Notes: a model not told the origin generated them from the letters alone. A DNA stretch of 64,000 bases from Linepithema humile (GCF_040581485.1 NC_090134.1:14065501-14129500); one strand, 5' to 3'; numbered from the stretch's first letter, positions 1-10,194 are shown. Program-made: numbers and translations.

Positions 1-1334
1 GTATTTATAAAACCAGTAAATCGAAAGAATACATAAAGAAAATATCTACTGAATACATAAATAATGTAAAAATAAAAGGAAATACTAATGGTAATGTAAA
101 AAATGGTAATACGGACGACGAAGAAGTCAAATCGTTGGAATCTATTATCATCAACATTATGAGAAAATCATTATATATACATTCGTATTTAATATGTTAT
201 GGATCGTATACAAATCACATAATACATAACGTAAAGTATGAAGATATAGATGTATATTTTCCAGAATCATTCTTCTATATGATTTTACTGATGTTTGCTG
301 TTAAGATGATAACTGGTTACAATCTTCATATTCTTGGTTATCCATTTATTAAAGGACACTTGTCTTTGTTTTATAATAATAGAAAATTGATAGATTGCAT
401 ATATCTTAGTAATTACACACTCGAGAAAATAAGAACAACAGATATAAACGGAATTAAATTTATAGATCCGTTATTTCAACTGTTAAATCAAATAAGAATG
501 AATAACGAATTATTTAGATGTCATAAAATATATGAAAATAGTGAGAAATATGAATCTGTTTTATACTCTTTTTTACTTTATATCAAAGATAAATATAAGA
601 AGTTTGATCTTAAAAAAGTTAAAGAATATAGAAATTCTATTGACTTAAATAATATTAGTTATAAACTATATGGAAATAATATATGCATGCTTAATATTGA
701 CAATTTTATAGATATTGAAGATATAAATGATAGATTCGATAAATTAATTGTAATATTATCTGAACCCGAAGTTATAATAGATGAATTAAATAGCGTCAAT
801 GGAATATATTCAATAAAATATAACGCGTTTCTAAATGAAATCTTTTTCGAAAGTAGGACTGAGAAAGGTGGAAAAAAATCAGAAAATATTAAGAAATCAA
901 AAATCAACAGGAGAAACTTTGGTAAGTATAGTTTCTCGAATATAATAGATAACAACAAACAATATCTGATAATGTCTAACCTAACAAATACATTTTATAT
1001 AGATATAGACAAGAATAAAATATCAATAAAAAACATACAATCTATGTTGGCTACACTAGCCATACAATTATACTCTTTTCTAAAAGATAAAAATGAATAC
1101 GGATGGAGAATATTCAATTATCTTATATCATTGCTTAAATTTAAAATTGAAGACAACTTCAGCGACTATCAAGAATTATCAAGATACAGAACAGATGGCA
1201 ATCAAAAGCATATAAAATTGAACATAGAAAACAATACTTTTAACGACTTTACCACAGATAAAAATCAAATAACATCAAATTATTTAGATAAATCAGTCTT
1301 TATAGCTACATATGGAAATAATGGAGGATTTTAA
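1..1334 (+). CDS. Poly(A) polymerase catalytic subunit, 5'-truncated by window edge
   Basis: Homologue of the poxvirus poly(A) polymerase large subunit (vaccinia E1L/VP55), which adds poly(A) tails to viral mRNA in the cytoplasm. The frame is open from the first bases of the window, so the true start lies to the left; the TTG at 135 is only an internal codon. The nucleotidyltransferase signature is visible: a GS pair (GSYT, about 210-221) followed by YEDIDVYF (about 238-261), whose DxD aspartates bind the metal ions. An E-K-G-G-K-K stretch lies at 861-878. It ends 22 bp before the TAAATG start of the next gene. No internal stop is seen in the visible part. Family assignment is confident; integrity of the N-terminus cannot be judged. 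Confidence 0.8.
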   Translation, partial: IYKTSKSKEYIKKISTEYINNVKIKGNTNGNVKNGNTDDEEVKSLESIIINIMRKSLYIHSYLICYGSYTNHIIHNVKYEDIDVYFPESFFYMILLMFAVKMITGYNLHILGYPFIKGHLSLFYNNRKLIDCIYLSNYTLEKIRTTDINGIKFIDPLFQLLNQIRMNNELFRCHKIYENSEKYESVLYSFLLYIKDKYKKFDLKKVKEYRNSIDLNNISYKLYGNNICMLNIDNFIDIEDINDRFDKLIVILSEPEVIIDELNSVNGIYSIKYNAFLNEIFFESRTEKGGKKSENIKKSKINRRNFGKYSFSNIIDNNKQYLIMSNLTNTFYIDIDKNKISIKNIQSMLATLAIQLYSFLKDKNEYGWRIFNYLISLLKFKIEDNFSDYQELSRYRTDGNQKHIKLNIENNTFNDFTTDKNQITSNYLDKSVFIATYGNNGGF

Positions 1335-1353
1335 ATCGCTCTTTTATTATAAA

Positions 1354-1359
1354 TAAATG
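1354..1359 (+). promoter_or_regulatory. Poxvirus late promoter/initiator TAAATG
   Basis: TAAATG with the ATG at 1357. It decides the start of the 1357-3363 gene, which otherwise shows only a TTG at 1426 as a possible start. Confidence 0.6.
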
Positions 1360-3363
1360 AATAATGAAAAATATATATTTAGAATTTCTTGAGATGACAT
1401 TTGTAACTGTAAAGATGAAAATACATTGGATAATTTTATATCAAAAATAAAAGAGAATGAAGAAAATAATATATATATAGATAATTCATTGAATCATTAC
1501 CACATGTACGATCAATGTCAAAACAGATGTGATGTATGCAGAAAGATCTATATGCTCGTCAATAATATGGAGGTTTCTAATGAAGATTATGAAAAGGGAG
1601 GTAAGAAAAAACAAAAAAGAAAGCCTGAAAAAGAAATTGACTTCTTAGAAAAACCAAGTTATTTTAACATTCAAAATATAGACACTTCCAAGATAGAACG
1701 ATTGGGGAAGAAGGCTATATATGATTTAATCAATCAGAATATTTTATTATCCGCAAACACCTTATCTAAAGATATCATAGAAACTATTTTAAGAAATTAC
1801 AGTACTGATATAAATAATTTTGAATATGACGCGTTGGTAAAATATATAGAGGACAACACTCCTTATGTCTTGAAACAACAGATATTAAAAACACATCCAT
1901 ATTTTTCTCTTTCGAATCTTAACAAAATTGTTTTGGATAAACAAATGGAACTCTTGGAAGTGATATATAAATCACATTCGTATCAAACATGTAATTTTAA
2001 CAGCAGAATAGTCTCAAAACAGTATAAAAATCTATCTAGTTTAGATAGTGGATTTATAAGAGATGTAGTTTCGTTCGGAAATAATAACGATTTTATAGAG
2101 CCTGTTATATTTTGTTTATTTGCAAATAAATTAACATTTTTGGACGATTTAATAAACAACGTTGATCCTCTTACTGTACTGACAGACATGATAGTTAATA
2201 AGAAAATAACTGAAGAGAATAAATTTAGAATGTTTTTGAAAGCGTCTGATCCTACAGATTTTATAACAGGAGATACTAAGATAATTAACGGAGAAGTAAG
2301 ATTAAAACACGAATTATATAGATTAATATATCACAATATGTTAAAGATGATTGTTTTAAACTTGAGACAAGGTAAGTGGTACAGTCAACTGTCAGGAGAG
2401 TTATCAAAGATAACAAACAAAATAGGATTCAGATCTTACAAAACCGAAGAAGAAAAAATATTATCAACAGTCCTATCGTGTGTTCCATTTAAGCCTATAC
2501 TTGTAACAAAAACAACAGACCCTATATCGTCTGTACCTGAATCCGTTGAATTTGTAGAGTTTGATATCATGAGAAATAGATTAGGTAGTATTAAAGAATC
2601 TTTGAAGTTAGATAGTTCTGTATTTAATAATATAAGTTACGACTCTCTTACTAAAAGATTGTGTATAGTTAGAAAATTTATTGTAAAGGAGGAAAAAAAT
2701 TGTGCGTATCTTGGAGAAATTGGTAATTTAGGTCCATTTTTAGGTAATAAACTGTCATTTGATATGTTTAGAAATATAAATAATAATTCTGTTCTATTTG
2801 CAAATGGTGTCTTCTTTATTAGTATTCCTAGAATTCACAAGAAATCTTTATCAAGATTTTATAATTCTGGTGCAAAAAACATTGTACTAGACGATCCTAT
2901 AGATATACCTGATGATCCAACAATCGGAGGCGAAGTATTCTCTCTAATAGGAGCTGTATGTTGTAAAACACTAGAAAATTCAGGAATATACGAAATGTGT
3001 TCATCGAAAGAATATATCGGACGATATTCATATAACAAAATTGATAACGATACGTGGATAAAGTATGACCCGTTTGCAATGTCACTTCCGTATATGAAAA
3101 ATAAGATCATAGAAGATTCTTTGAGAAAATTGTTTAGAGAACAAAATGTAGAAATAGAAAATTTCGTAATAGATAATGATACTCCTTATGCTATAAAAGA
3201 GAAAATTAAAAATATTTCTAATGACAAATTTTCAATAAAAGATTTTCTATATAATGGTGGTCATGTTAAAGACGATATTTTTCTAGATACGCAACATTAT
3301 TGGTATACAACAATGCTGGATTTGAGAATATTATTTGTGACGTATATTAGGTTACATATTTAA
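1357..3363 (+). pseudogene. Large viral protein with early nonsense codon; weak USP-like C-terminal block
   Basis: From the ATG in TAAATG the frame reads eleven codons, meets a TGA at 1390-1392, then stays open for about 656 codons to 3363. The early stop looks like a nonsense mutation. I do not recognise the family. Visible features are a Cys cluster (CNC, then CQNRCDVC) near the N-terminus, a basic EKGGKKKQKRK stretch at about 1591-1623, and a C-terminal block with GAVCCK, a YIGRYSYNKID segment and a W-I-K-YDPFAM segment. That spacing loosely resembles the last catalytic block of ubiquitin-specific proteases, but no clear catalytic His is present, so this is only a hint. It could be a divergent virion protein such as the E6 family. 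Confidence 0.55.
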
Positions 3364-3453
3364 TTTTTGTTTAATTTCATTCATTATCTTCTTTGTAACT
3401 TTTGTTTTCCAAAAATTATTTTAAAAACAGAAATAATACATTTAAATTGAAAG

Positions 3454-3941
3454 ATGGATTCGTCAAATAATAAATTAAAAATCTTATACTGCGAACTTTA
3501 TTTCGACGAAACATACTGTATAATTTGAAGGAAAAATATGATAAGTTAAGTAAAAATGACAAAGAAATTATACAAAAATGTTTGAAAAAAAAATTGAAAT
3601 ATAAAGTAAATGAATTATTAAATTGTAAAAATCTTTATGTTGTAAACTATATATCTAATATAAAATATGAAAGTATAATAAAAAACATAAACAGTTTTAA
3701 AACTATTATAGATTTATATAATAAATACTACAATGATAAAGAATATGTTAAATGTATTATACTATATATGAAATTTAAAAATAATAGATTGTTCTATACA
3801 TTAAAACTGGAAGAATCATATTACCATTTATTTTGTATTTCATGTAATAGTATATGTGAAAAAATAAAGGTAAATGTTATATGTAATATATTTTGTATAC
3901 ATCTCTCAAAATATAAATACTATTGTAAGTGCAACTATTAA
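3454..3941 (+). pseudogene. First copy of a tandem viral gene pair, frameshifted
   Basis: ATG at 3454 opens a frame that stops after about 24 codons at 3528; a second frame then runs from about 3525 to 3941. The second copy downstream matches across this point, so a one-base deletion in the short T run near 3524 is the simplest explanation. The protein is Lys/Asn/Tyr-rich, with shared landmarks NELLNCKNLYV, NNRLFY and a C-terminal CKC. I do not recognise the family. It lies 90 bp after the previous gene. Confidence 0.55.
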
Positions 3942-3945
3942 CACA

Positions 3946-4464
3946 ATGAATTATCACAGATATATATATGATAGAATAAATTTTGATAAGGATTTAATAC
4001 TTAAAATTAAATTAAATTATGATAATCTAGATACATCAAAGAAAAAAAAATTACAGAAATACATATTTACAAACAATAAATCAAAATTATCAAATATCAT
4101 TAATTGTAATAATATATATATAATTCAATATATATCATTATATAATTTGGAATATATAAAAAGAAATTTAGATGATTACGAATATAGTATAAATCGCTAC
4201 AATACACTATTATCTTTTAATAATTACAGAGAGTGTTTTAAATACAAGGAAATTGTTAATAATAGATTATTTTATTTGGCTGATATTTATAAGACTAAAA
4301 GGATTAAGATATACTTATATATATATATAGTGTGTAATGAAAAAATTAATAAAAAACAAATAAATACATTATGTGATATTATTATGTTCAAACTTACGTG
4401 TATTGGTATAGATAGATATACTTATTCTTGCAAATGTTCTAATTTACATTTTTATAATATATAA
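3946..4464 (+). CDS. Second copy of the tandem viral gene pair, hypothetical protein
   Basis: About 172 codons from the ATG at 3946, starting four bases after the stop of the first copy. It shares the same layout with the preceding gene: a central NIINCNNIYIIQYIS segment, an INRY/DLYNKY segment, VVNNRLFY-like motif and a terminal Tyr-Ser-Cys-Lys-Cys. Both therefore come from a tandem duplication. This copy has no internal stop. No known domain is recognised; the high Asn/Lys/Ile/Tyr content follows the local A+T bias. Confidence 0.55.
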   Translation: MNYHRYIYDRINFDKDLILKIKLNYDNLDTSKKKKLQKYIFTNNKSKLSNIINCNNIYIIQYISLYNLEYIKRNLDDYEYSINRYNTLLSFNNYRECFKYKEIVNNRLFYLADIYKTKRIKIYLYIYIVCNEKINKKQINTLCDIIMFKLTCIGIDRYTYSCKCSNLHFYNI

Positions 4465-4615
4465 CTATATTTTTATAATATATGACTATTTTTATAATAT
4501 ATAACTATATTTTTATAATATATGACTATTTTTTATAATATATAACCATTATATATATATACTATTTTTATAACATATAACTATATTTAACTATATTTTT
4601 ATAATATATAAATTT
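4465..4615. repeat. A+T-only tandem repeat between viral genes
   Basis: About 150 bp built from diverged copies of a unit close to CTATTTTTATAATATATAA, alternating with a GACTATTT variant. The stretch is almost free of G and C. It fills the intergenic gap upstream of the DNA ligase gene. Confidence 0.75.
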
Positions 4616-4662
4616 TTTTTTGAAAAAATATAAAGAAAATTATATAAACACTACAATTAGAC

Positions 4663-6471
4663 ATGAACAAGATTACGAAAAAAAATTTTGATAAAATTAA
4701 GGAAATAAGCATACATGAAATAGAGAAATATGTTGATAAGTTGAACGAGTTATATCATAAAAAGGGAAAAAGTCCAATAGATGATGAGTTATACGATATG
4801 ATAGTTGAATACTTAAATAATTGTAAAAGTCATAGTTCTGTATTGAAAAATATTGGAGAAAAAAGAGGAAAGGAATTCAAAAAACTTCCAATATATCTTG
4901 GGAGTGAAGATAAAACATATGAACACGACAATAAACTAAGTAAATGGCTAAAAAACAATAACATTTCAGAAGAAGATGATGTACTGTCTGCAAAAGCAGA
5001 TGGGATATGTATATTAATATACAATTCTAATATATATACAAGAGGAGATGGCAATTATGGCAGATTAAAGAACGAAATAAAAGATTTTTTGAATTTTGAA
5101 GTTACGAAGGAAATAAAAGTTAGAGGAGAACTTATTATCAAAAAATCAGATCTTGATGAAATTAATAAAAAATACAACTTTAAAAATGTTAGAAATTTGG
5201 TTTGTGGACAAATAAATCGGAAGACTATAGACGAAGATATAGGAAAAAATCTATTTTTCTTGGGTTATGATGTAATAGATGATAATATTACACAACTAGA
5301 AAAGTTCGGTATATTAAAAAATGTATATAAAATTGGTACCGTAAAATATGTGGTTGTGAAGGCTAAACATCTTAATTACGATTATTTAAAAAAAATATTA
5401 AGTGATTGGAAATATAATCTTGACTATTATATTGATGGTATAGTTATAAGAGACAATAAAGTACATAATATTTCATCGTCAAACAAATATTTGTGGTCTA
5501 TCTCATTTAAACATAATTTTAATACGTACAAAGCTAATGTAGATCATATATCGTGGCAAATATTTAAAAGTGGTAGATTGATACCTGTTGCCATATTATA
5601 TCACGTTGAAATAGATAATACTATTGTGAAAAGAGTAACATGTAACAACGCTAAATATGTGATTGACAACAAAATTGGTAATGGATCTATTATAAAAATA
5701 ACAAAATCTGGAGATATAATTCCAAATATAAAAAGTATAATCAAAGAAGGAGATTTGAAATTACCTGAATATGATTATTACTCGAAAGGAGTTCACATAT
5801 ACATAAAGGATTCTGACGATACTATAAATGTCAAAAAAATACTATATTTCTTAAAATATTTTAAGTACGAAGATATAGAAATAAAAACTTTGGAAAAAAT
5901 AAATTCTGAGCATAAATTGACAGATGTTTTTAGTTTTTTAAGATTGAAAGAAAAAGATTTATCTTTCTTAGGAAAGAAAACGTCATTGAATATATATAAT
6001 ATTATTGATGACTTGAAAGACAAGAAGTTGTTTATAGTCGACTTACTATCGGCTATCAGTATATTTGATAATATATCGCGCAGAAGGTTATTTGAGATTT
6101 ATAAAAATTTTCCTGATATACATACATATAACAAACATACTATATACGATAAACTAATATCTTTAAAAGGATTTAAGGAGAAAATAACAAATGAGTTTAT
6201 TGTCGGAATAGGAAAGTTCATCAACGATAGAGACAAATATAATAAGAACTTTAACATCTATTATAAAATCAGTGATAATGATAATATAGTATTGTATGTG
6301 TCTCTATCTGGTTTTAGAGATATGACATATATACAAGATAAAATAAAAAACTATAATATTATAATAACGACAGTCAATAAATCTGATGTCTTAATTAGTA
6401 AAGTAAGAACTCCTAAGAAATCATCAAAAATAATAGAAGCTGAAAAAAAAATAAACGTATTCTTACAATAG
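4663..6471 (+). CDS. NAD+-dependent DNA ligase
   Basis: 602-aa NAD+-dependent DNA ligase, which seals nicks during replication and repair. Entomopoxviruses carry this bacterial-type ligase, unlike the ATP-dependent enzyme of vaccinia. The adenylation lysine is in the KADG motif near residue 112, followed by RGDG, then VRGEL near residue 157, and a DGIVIR motif near 266-271, all typical of LigA. The OB-fold region, helix-hairpin-helix region and a C-terminal BRCT-like segment follow. The frame is fully open. With the PolX gene at 35.4 kb it could form a viral base-excision repair pair, as proposed for entomopoxviruses. The start ATG is preceded by an A-rich stretch resembling an early promoter. 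Confidence 0.92.
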   Translation: MNKITKKNFDKIKEISIHEIEKYVDKLNELYHKKGKSPIDDELYDMIVEYLNNCKSHSSVLKNIGEKRGKEFKKLPIYLGSEDKTYEHDNKLSKWLKNNNISEEDDVLSAKADGICILIYNSNIYTRGDGNYGRLKNEIKDFLNFEVTKEIKVRGELIIKKSDLDEINKKYNFKNVRNLVCGQINRKTIDEDIGKNLFFLGYDVIDDNITQLEKFGILKNVYKIGTVKYVVVKAKHLNYDYLKKILSDWKYNLDYYIDGIVIRDNKVHNISSSNKYLWSISFKHNFNTYKANVDHISWQIFKSGRLIPVAILYHVEIDNTIVKRVTCNNAKYVIDNKIGNGSIIKITKSGDIIPNIKSIIKEGDLKLPEYDYYSKGVHIYIKDSDDTINVKKILYFLKYFKYEDIEIKTLEKINSEHKLTDVFSFLRLKEKDLSFLGKKTSLNIYNIIDDLKDKKLFIVDLLSAISIFDNISRRRLFEIYKNFPDIHTYNKHTIYDKLISLKGFKEKITNEFIVGIGKFINDRDKYNKNFNIYYKISDNDNIVLYVSLSGFRDMTYIQDKIKNYNIIITTVNKSDVLISKVRTPKKSSKIIEAEKKINVFLQ

Positions 6472-6543
6472 AGGAATTTATTACAGAATTTTCTACATAA
6501 ATTAGTTTTATATTAAAAAATATCGGTTTATTTTTATTACTTA

Positions 6544-6549
6544 TAAATG
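6544..6549 (+). promoter_or_regulatory. Late promoter/initiator TAAATG
   Basis: TAAATG overlapping the ATG at 6547 of the membrane protein gene. Confidence 0.6.
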
Positions 6550-7212
6550 GCAGATTTTGATACACTACTAAATGGACAAACTAGTATATACGATACTTTA
6601 TATTTATTCACTATTTTTATACTTCCATTTTTAGGATACATATCTTCTATCATATACAGCCCAGAGTCTGGGAGAAAATGGTACAAAAGTAATAAGTTTG
6701 TTCTTTTGGATTTATCCAATAGTAGTTATGGATTATTTTTTACATTATTCATATATTTATTCGCTGGAATGGGAATCATATATATAGCCAATCATTACCT
6801 AGAAAACGATAACTTAAAACTTCCTCAAGGAAAACATTTTACAAGAATTAACGATCCTCTTTTCAATATTAGTAAATTTTGGGACAGTATAATATTAAGC
6901 TTACTTCCAGTAGGATTTTTATTGATATGGATATCCCAACCTCTAATGTTACAATTTAATTCATTAACAATACCAGGATCTCTTTCTATAATATCAACAA
7001 TTCTATTCCTATTATTTTCAATATATATGATTAAAATACATTGGATTATAATGATTTTATTCCTTCCGTTGTGTATATGGTGTATATATATGTCTGCATT
7101 CTACTTTCTCACTCAAGACGAAACATGTAAAGCTAATCAAGATTCTAAAAATGAAGATGAAAAAAAAATAAAGATGATAATAAGACAAAAGACGAATCTA
7201 ACGACGAGTTAA
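6547..7212 (+). CDS. Multi-pass membrane protein, TspO/MBR-like (tentative)
   Basis: 221 aa with about five hydrophobic segments (roughly residues 17-37, 61-81, 114-132, 142-160, 163-189) and a charged C-terminal tail. The segment GRKWYKSNK followed by an aromatic-rich helix containing LFAGMGIIYIA is reminiscent of the WYxxLxKP...LYxxMGxA pattern of TspO (translocator protein, tryptophan-rich sensory) proteins, which bind porphyrins and cholesterol in membranes. The central prolines of the family motif are missing, so this is a suggestion. The frame is intact. It is convergent with the following minus-strand gene, 11 bp apart. Confidence 0.5.
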   Translation: MADFDTLLNGQTSIYDTLYLFTIFILPFLGYISSIIYSPESGRKWYKSNKFVLLDLSNSSYGLFFTLFIYLFAGMGIIYIANHYLENDNLKLPQGKHFTRINDPLFNISKFWDSIILSLLPVGFLLIWISQPLMLQFNSLTIPGSLSIISTILFLLFSIYMIKIHWIIMILFLPLCIWCIYMSAFYFLTQDETCKANQDSKNEDEKKIKMIIRQKTNLTTS

Positions 7213-7223
7213 GACAACCATAA

Positions 7224-8513
7224 TTATTCTTTTTCTATAGGAGTTCCATCTATTGTTGCTTTCGAAACTGGAGTATAAAAGTTTACTGTTATATTTTTAT
7301 CTGATTGATTTTTATCTAACTCATACAATTCTGATAAAGGAGTGATTCCAGTACCTATACTTTTTAAAGCATCTATTAAATTCAATGTATATAATATATC
7401 TATGTCTTTCTCAGTAAAATTAAATGAATTCTCGAAATTTTGATTATTATTTGAGTTGTTTTTTACAGGCGATAAATTATTTATATTATCTTTATAATTT
7501 TCAAGATTGTTAACAATATCGTTAGCAGACATATTATATTTATCATTAAATATCTTCTGTATATTTTCAGACGCTTTGTTTCCAAATACCACGTTTAGAA
7601 TATCGTTTCCACTTTTAGTTACAAATTTTTCTTTATCAACATTATAAGGTTCTAATTTAGAAATTTTTATCTCTCCTAAAGAAACATTGATAGCACCGCA
7701 TAATTCTGGGTCTTGAAGTAATTCTTCTTTTGAAATTGTTTTATTCTTTATCTTATTAATAATATCGTGAATACTTTTACTTCCTCCTTGAAATTCGTCA
7801 GTTATACTATTTGATATGCGTATGAAGATATTTTTGAAATCGTTTCTGTATCTTACATCATTTCTTGATATAAGCTCGTATAACTTATTTAAATTATCTA
7901 CAGTCGTTCTCTCAACTATCATTCTACTTCCTCCTTTTTCAAGTGTTTTAGACATAAAATACAAACTTAATAATTTTGTTAATACTTCTGTAATTATAAG
8001 ATATTCTATCCCGTAATACATATCTATGTAACATCCTAAAGAGTCATTTATCTTTCTTGAATCAAATTTTACAAATAATTTATTAATTTCAATTTCTCCT
8101 TCTATAGTTTTTATTATGAAAAATCTTAATATATTTTGAATAATATTAGATAGTAAAACCTTAACACAATCCAATTTAATATCTGATATATCACTAAAAC
8201 TTAAAATTTTCTCAGATAATAATACATCTCTTATGTTTTTATTTTTTATTTCTTGTGGAATAATATTATGATACAATAGTATTTTTATTCTTTTAGATAT
8301 TTCGATAAGATTAAACTTTCCATTATAATTTATTTCATTAACTATAAAGTTACTTAATTTCTTGTTGTCATCTGATTTTTTATGATATTTTTTTGAAAAG
8401 CTTCCAAGTATACTTTTTAACGAGCTATTTTTTATATCTTTTTTGTTATTAATAATATTACTATATATTTCTAATATTTCCTTGTTTATATTATTTAAAA
8501 AAATACCCTCCAT
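7224..8513 (-). CDS. Viral hypothetical protein, 429 aa
   Basis: Intact 429-aa frame starting in TAAATG (8511-8516 on the minus strand), consistent with a late gene. I do not recognise the family. It is acidic/polar, with no obvious membrane helix. Two Gly-Gly-Ser sites stand out: EKGGSR (7923-7940) and QGGSK (7776-7790). An Asn-rich linker occurs near residues 350-362. Its place among core and late genes suggests a virion component, but this is inference only. Confidence 0.6.
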   Translation of the reverse strand: MEGIFLNNINKEILEIYSNIINNKKDIKNSSLKSILGSFSKKYHKKSDDNKKLSNFIVNEINYNGKFNLIEISKRIKILLYHNIIPQEIKNKNIRDVLLSEKILSFSDISDIKLDCVKVLLSNIIQNILRFFIIKTIEGEIEINKLFVKFDSRKINDSLGCYIDMYYGIEYLIITEVLTKLLSLYFMSKTLEKGGSRMIVERTTVDNLNKLYELISRNDVRYRNDFKNIFIRISNSITDEFQGGSKSIHDIINKIKNKTISKEELLQDPELCGAINVSLGEIKISKLEPYNVDKEKFVTKSGNDILNVVFGNKASENIQKIFNDKYNMSANDIVNNLENYKDNINNLSPVKNNSNNNQNFENSFNFTEKDIDILYTLNLIDALKSIGTGITPLSELYELDKNQSDKNITVNFYTPVSKATIDGTPIEKE

Positions 8514-8516
8514 TTA
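8511..8516 (-). promoter_or_regulatory. Late promoter/initiator TAAATG
   Basis: Reads TAAATG on the minus strand and contains the start codon of the 429-aa gene. The divergent gene at 8554 has its own TAAATG 35 bp away. Confidence 0.6.
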
Positions 8517-8550
8517 TTTATAATATTTGTTTAAAATTAGAATTGATTAA

Positions 8551-8556
8551 TAAATG
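8551..8556 (+). promoter_or_regulatory. Late promoter/initiator TAAATG
   Basis: TAAATG containing the ATG at 8554. Confidence 0.6.
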
Positions 8557-9153
8557 GAAACATATCAGTGCCATAAATGTTTATCATACTCGTGTATTAA
8601 TGTCAATAATGGTTATCTCTGTAAAGAATGTAATGTTCTGTTTTCAAGTACAACTAAAAAATCTAGCAAAAGTAAAACTTTCAACAATAAAAAAATCCAT
8701 TTTAACAATGTTATGAAAGATATTTCAAAACAATATAATATTGAAGATATTATGGAGATAATATATGATTCTATAGAAGAAAACAATATAGAAAAAAAAT
8801 TTATAAATCAATCATTGATATGTAGTATATTAAAGAAAAATTCCAACAAGTTAAAAGATTACAAGATGGTATATAATATTTTAAATAAGTTAGAAAATAA
8901 CGAGAAGAAAATATACATACCAACTGATATGAAAAACAATATAGAGATATTATTTTTGTCTTTTATTAATTTCCTATATTCAAAAAATAAGCTTGATTCG
9001 ATAAGCTATAACCTAATATTAAGTAATATATTTAAGCTTTATGGGTTAAATAATACTTTAAAGCCAACTGTAAAAGACGAAAAAGAAGATTTGTGGAATA
9101 TGTTTATAGGCGTATTGCCTAATGGATTGTGTTCGACTTGGTTGAAATTATGA
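8554..9153 (+). CDS. Zinc-ribbon protein, late transcription factor VLTF-3-like
   Basis: 199 aa. The N-terminus has a zinc ribbon: CHKC at residues 6-9 and CKEC at 23-26. This architecture, an N-terminal zinc ribbon in a roughly 200-225-aa protein, fits the poxvirus late transcription factor VLTF-3 (vaccinia A2L), found across nucleocytoplasmic large DNA viruses. The C-terminal segment with KEDLWNMF is also compatible. VLTF-3 acts with VLTF-1 and VLTF-2 to start late transcription; a VLTF-2 gene lies 1 kb to the right, as A1L/A2L are neighbours in vaccinia. The frame is intact. The call rests on the zinc ribbon and the neighbour rather than on strong sequence identity. Confidence 0.55.
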   Translation: METYQCHKCLSYSCINVNNGYLCKECNVLFSSTTKKSSKSKTFNNKKIHFNNVMKDISKQYNIEDIMEIIYDSIEENNIEKKFINQSLICSILKKNSNKLKDYKMVYNILNKLENNEKKIYIPTDMKNNIEILFLSFINFLYSKNKLDSISYNLILSNIFKLYGLNNTLKPTVKDEKEDLWNMFIGVLPNGLCSTWLKL

Positions 9154-9239
9154 AACCAATTTCTTAGAAAAATATAATTTATTTTTCCTCGTCAGAGAAG
9201 TAGAGTAAATGTACAAGTTTTGTTTGATTTAATTGATTG

Positions 9240-10072
9240 CGCCAGAGGCGCTTTCTCGGCAAAAGTGTAAGGCCGAGAGTCAAAAGAAAAATTGACGGGC
9301 GCGGTAAGAAATTACCGGCCGCGTTTTAGTGTGTTGAACGGGTCCTAAAAAGGACGGTTCAATTGAGTTAGCTCGTTGCAGCCCCTTTCCCGGTGTCGGT
9401 GGAACTCCGTTCGGGAAATGGTCTTCCGTCTGACAACTGCTCTCTGAGCAGGCTCTGAGCGGTGAAGTCTGTACTGCTACGGAACGAGTCTCTGATGTGC
9501 TGGTGGTAGCAACCGTCTCGGCTCTCGGAATTGCGGATTGCTCCGTGTACCGAGGAGAGAGAGGTCTCCGAATTCGGATGTCGCCTTGTGTAAGAGTGTC
9601 CCTTGGTGGTCGAGTCAACCGGACGCAGAACTCTAGTGGAATTAATTTCCAAACTAGAGACTGAGGAGGTGACGGCGAAAGTGGAGTATCCGCGGGCCGC
9701 TTGGTTGAAATGTGCGGCCGATGCTGGGACTCTGTTTTCTTTTTACGCGCCTTGCGAGGCAGCGTGAGGAAAACTGCGAGACTATGTGTCTCTGGTTAGA
9801 TTCTGCCGAGGCAGAGTACGACTCAGTTCAAGGGCCCTGGAGAGAGCTCGCCTTGAAGCGAGTGAGTGAGGAAAGATCTGCGGAGCAGCTCTTTTATATC
9901 CCTTCGATCGAAGCTTGATCGCAAGAAAGCTCTTCACCGCCTGCGCAACCTGGCGGTGTCTCCGCAAGCTCATAATCGTAGACGGCCTGCGGCACGTAGC
10001 GGCGCCGCGGCGTATTATATCGCGTCAGTGCAGCGGTGTGGCGGTGAGCCGCCACAATGTTTATTTATACTA
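9240..10072. mobile_element. GC-rich foreign insert, possible solo LTR or other host repeat
   Basis: About 830 bp of GC-rich, CpG-rich sequence in the middle of extremely A+T-rich viral DNA. It holds short open frames on both strands but none I recognise. A TATA-like stretch (CTTTTATATCCC, about 9890-9901) and several short inverted repeats, for example around 9290-9325, would suit an LTR. I could not identify clean TG...CA ends or a target duplication, so the boundaries and class are uncertain. It lies between the VLTF-3-like and VLTF-2 genes, and neither is broken. Confidence 0.5.
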
Positions 10073-10194
10073 TAACTAATAATTATTTTAATAACGTAAT
10101 TGAGGTAGACAAAATAAAATATACCAATTATAAACCAAAAATGATAACCAACTCTTTATATAAAATTGAAAATAGCATAGACTATCAGTAATTT

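Noticed and set aside
1390..1392. TGA as a recoded sense codon
   Set aside because: Other genes here use TGA as a normal stop and no selenocysteine structure is seen; nonsense mutation is simpler.
9280..9652. Overlapping ORFs in the GC-rich insert as a retroelement gag gene
   Set aside because: No zinc knuckle, protease or other gag motif; overlapping open frames are expected in GC-rich DNA without stops.
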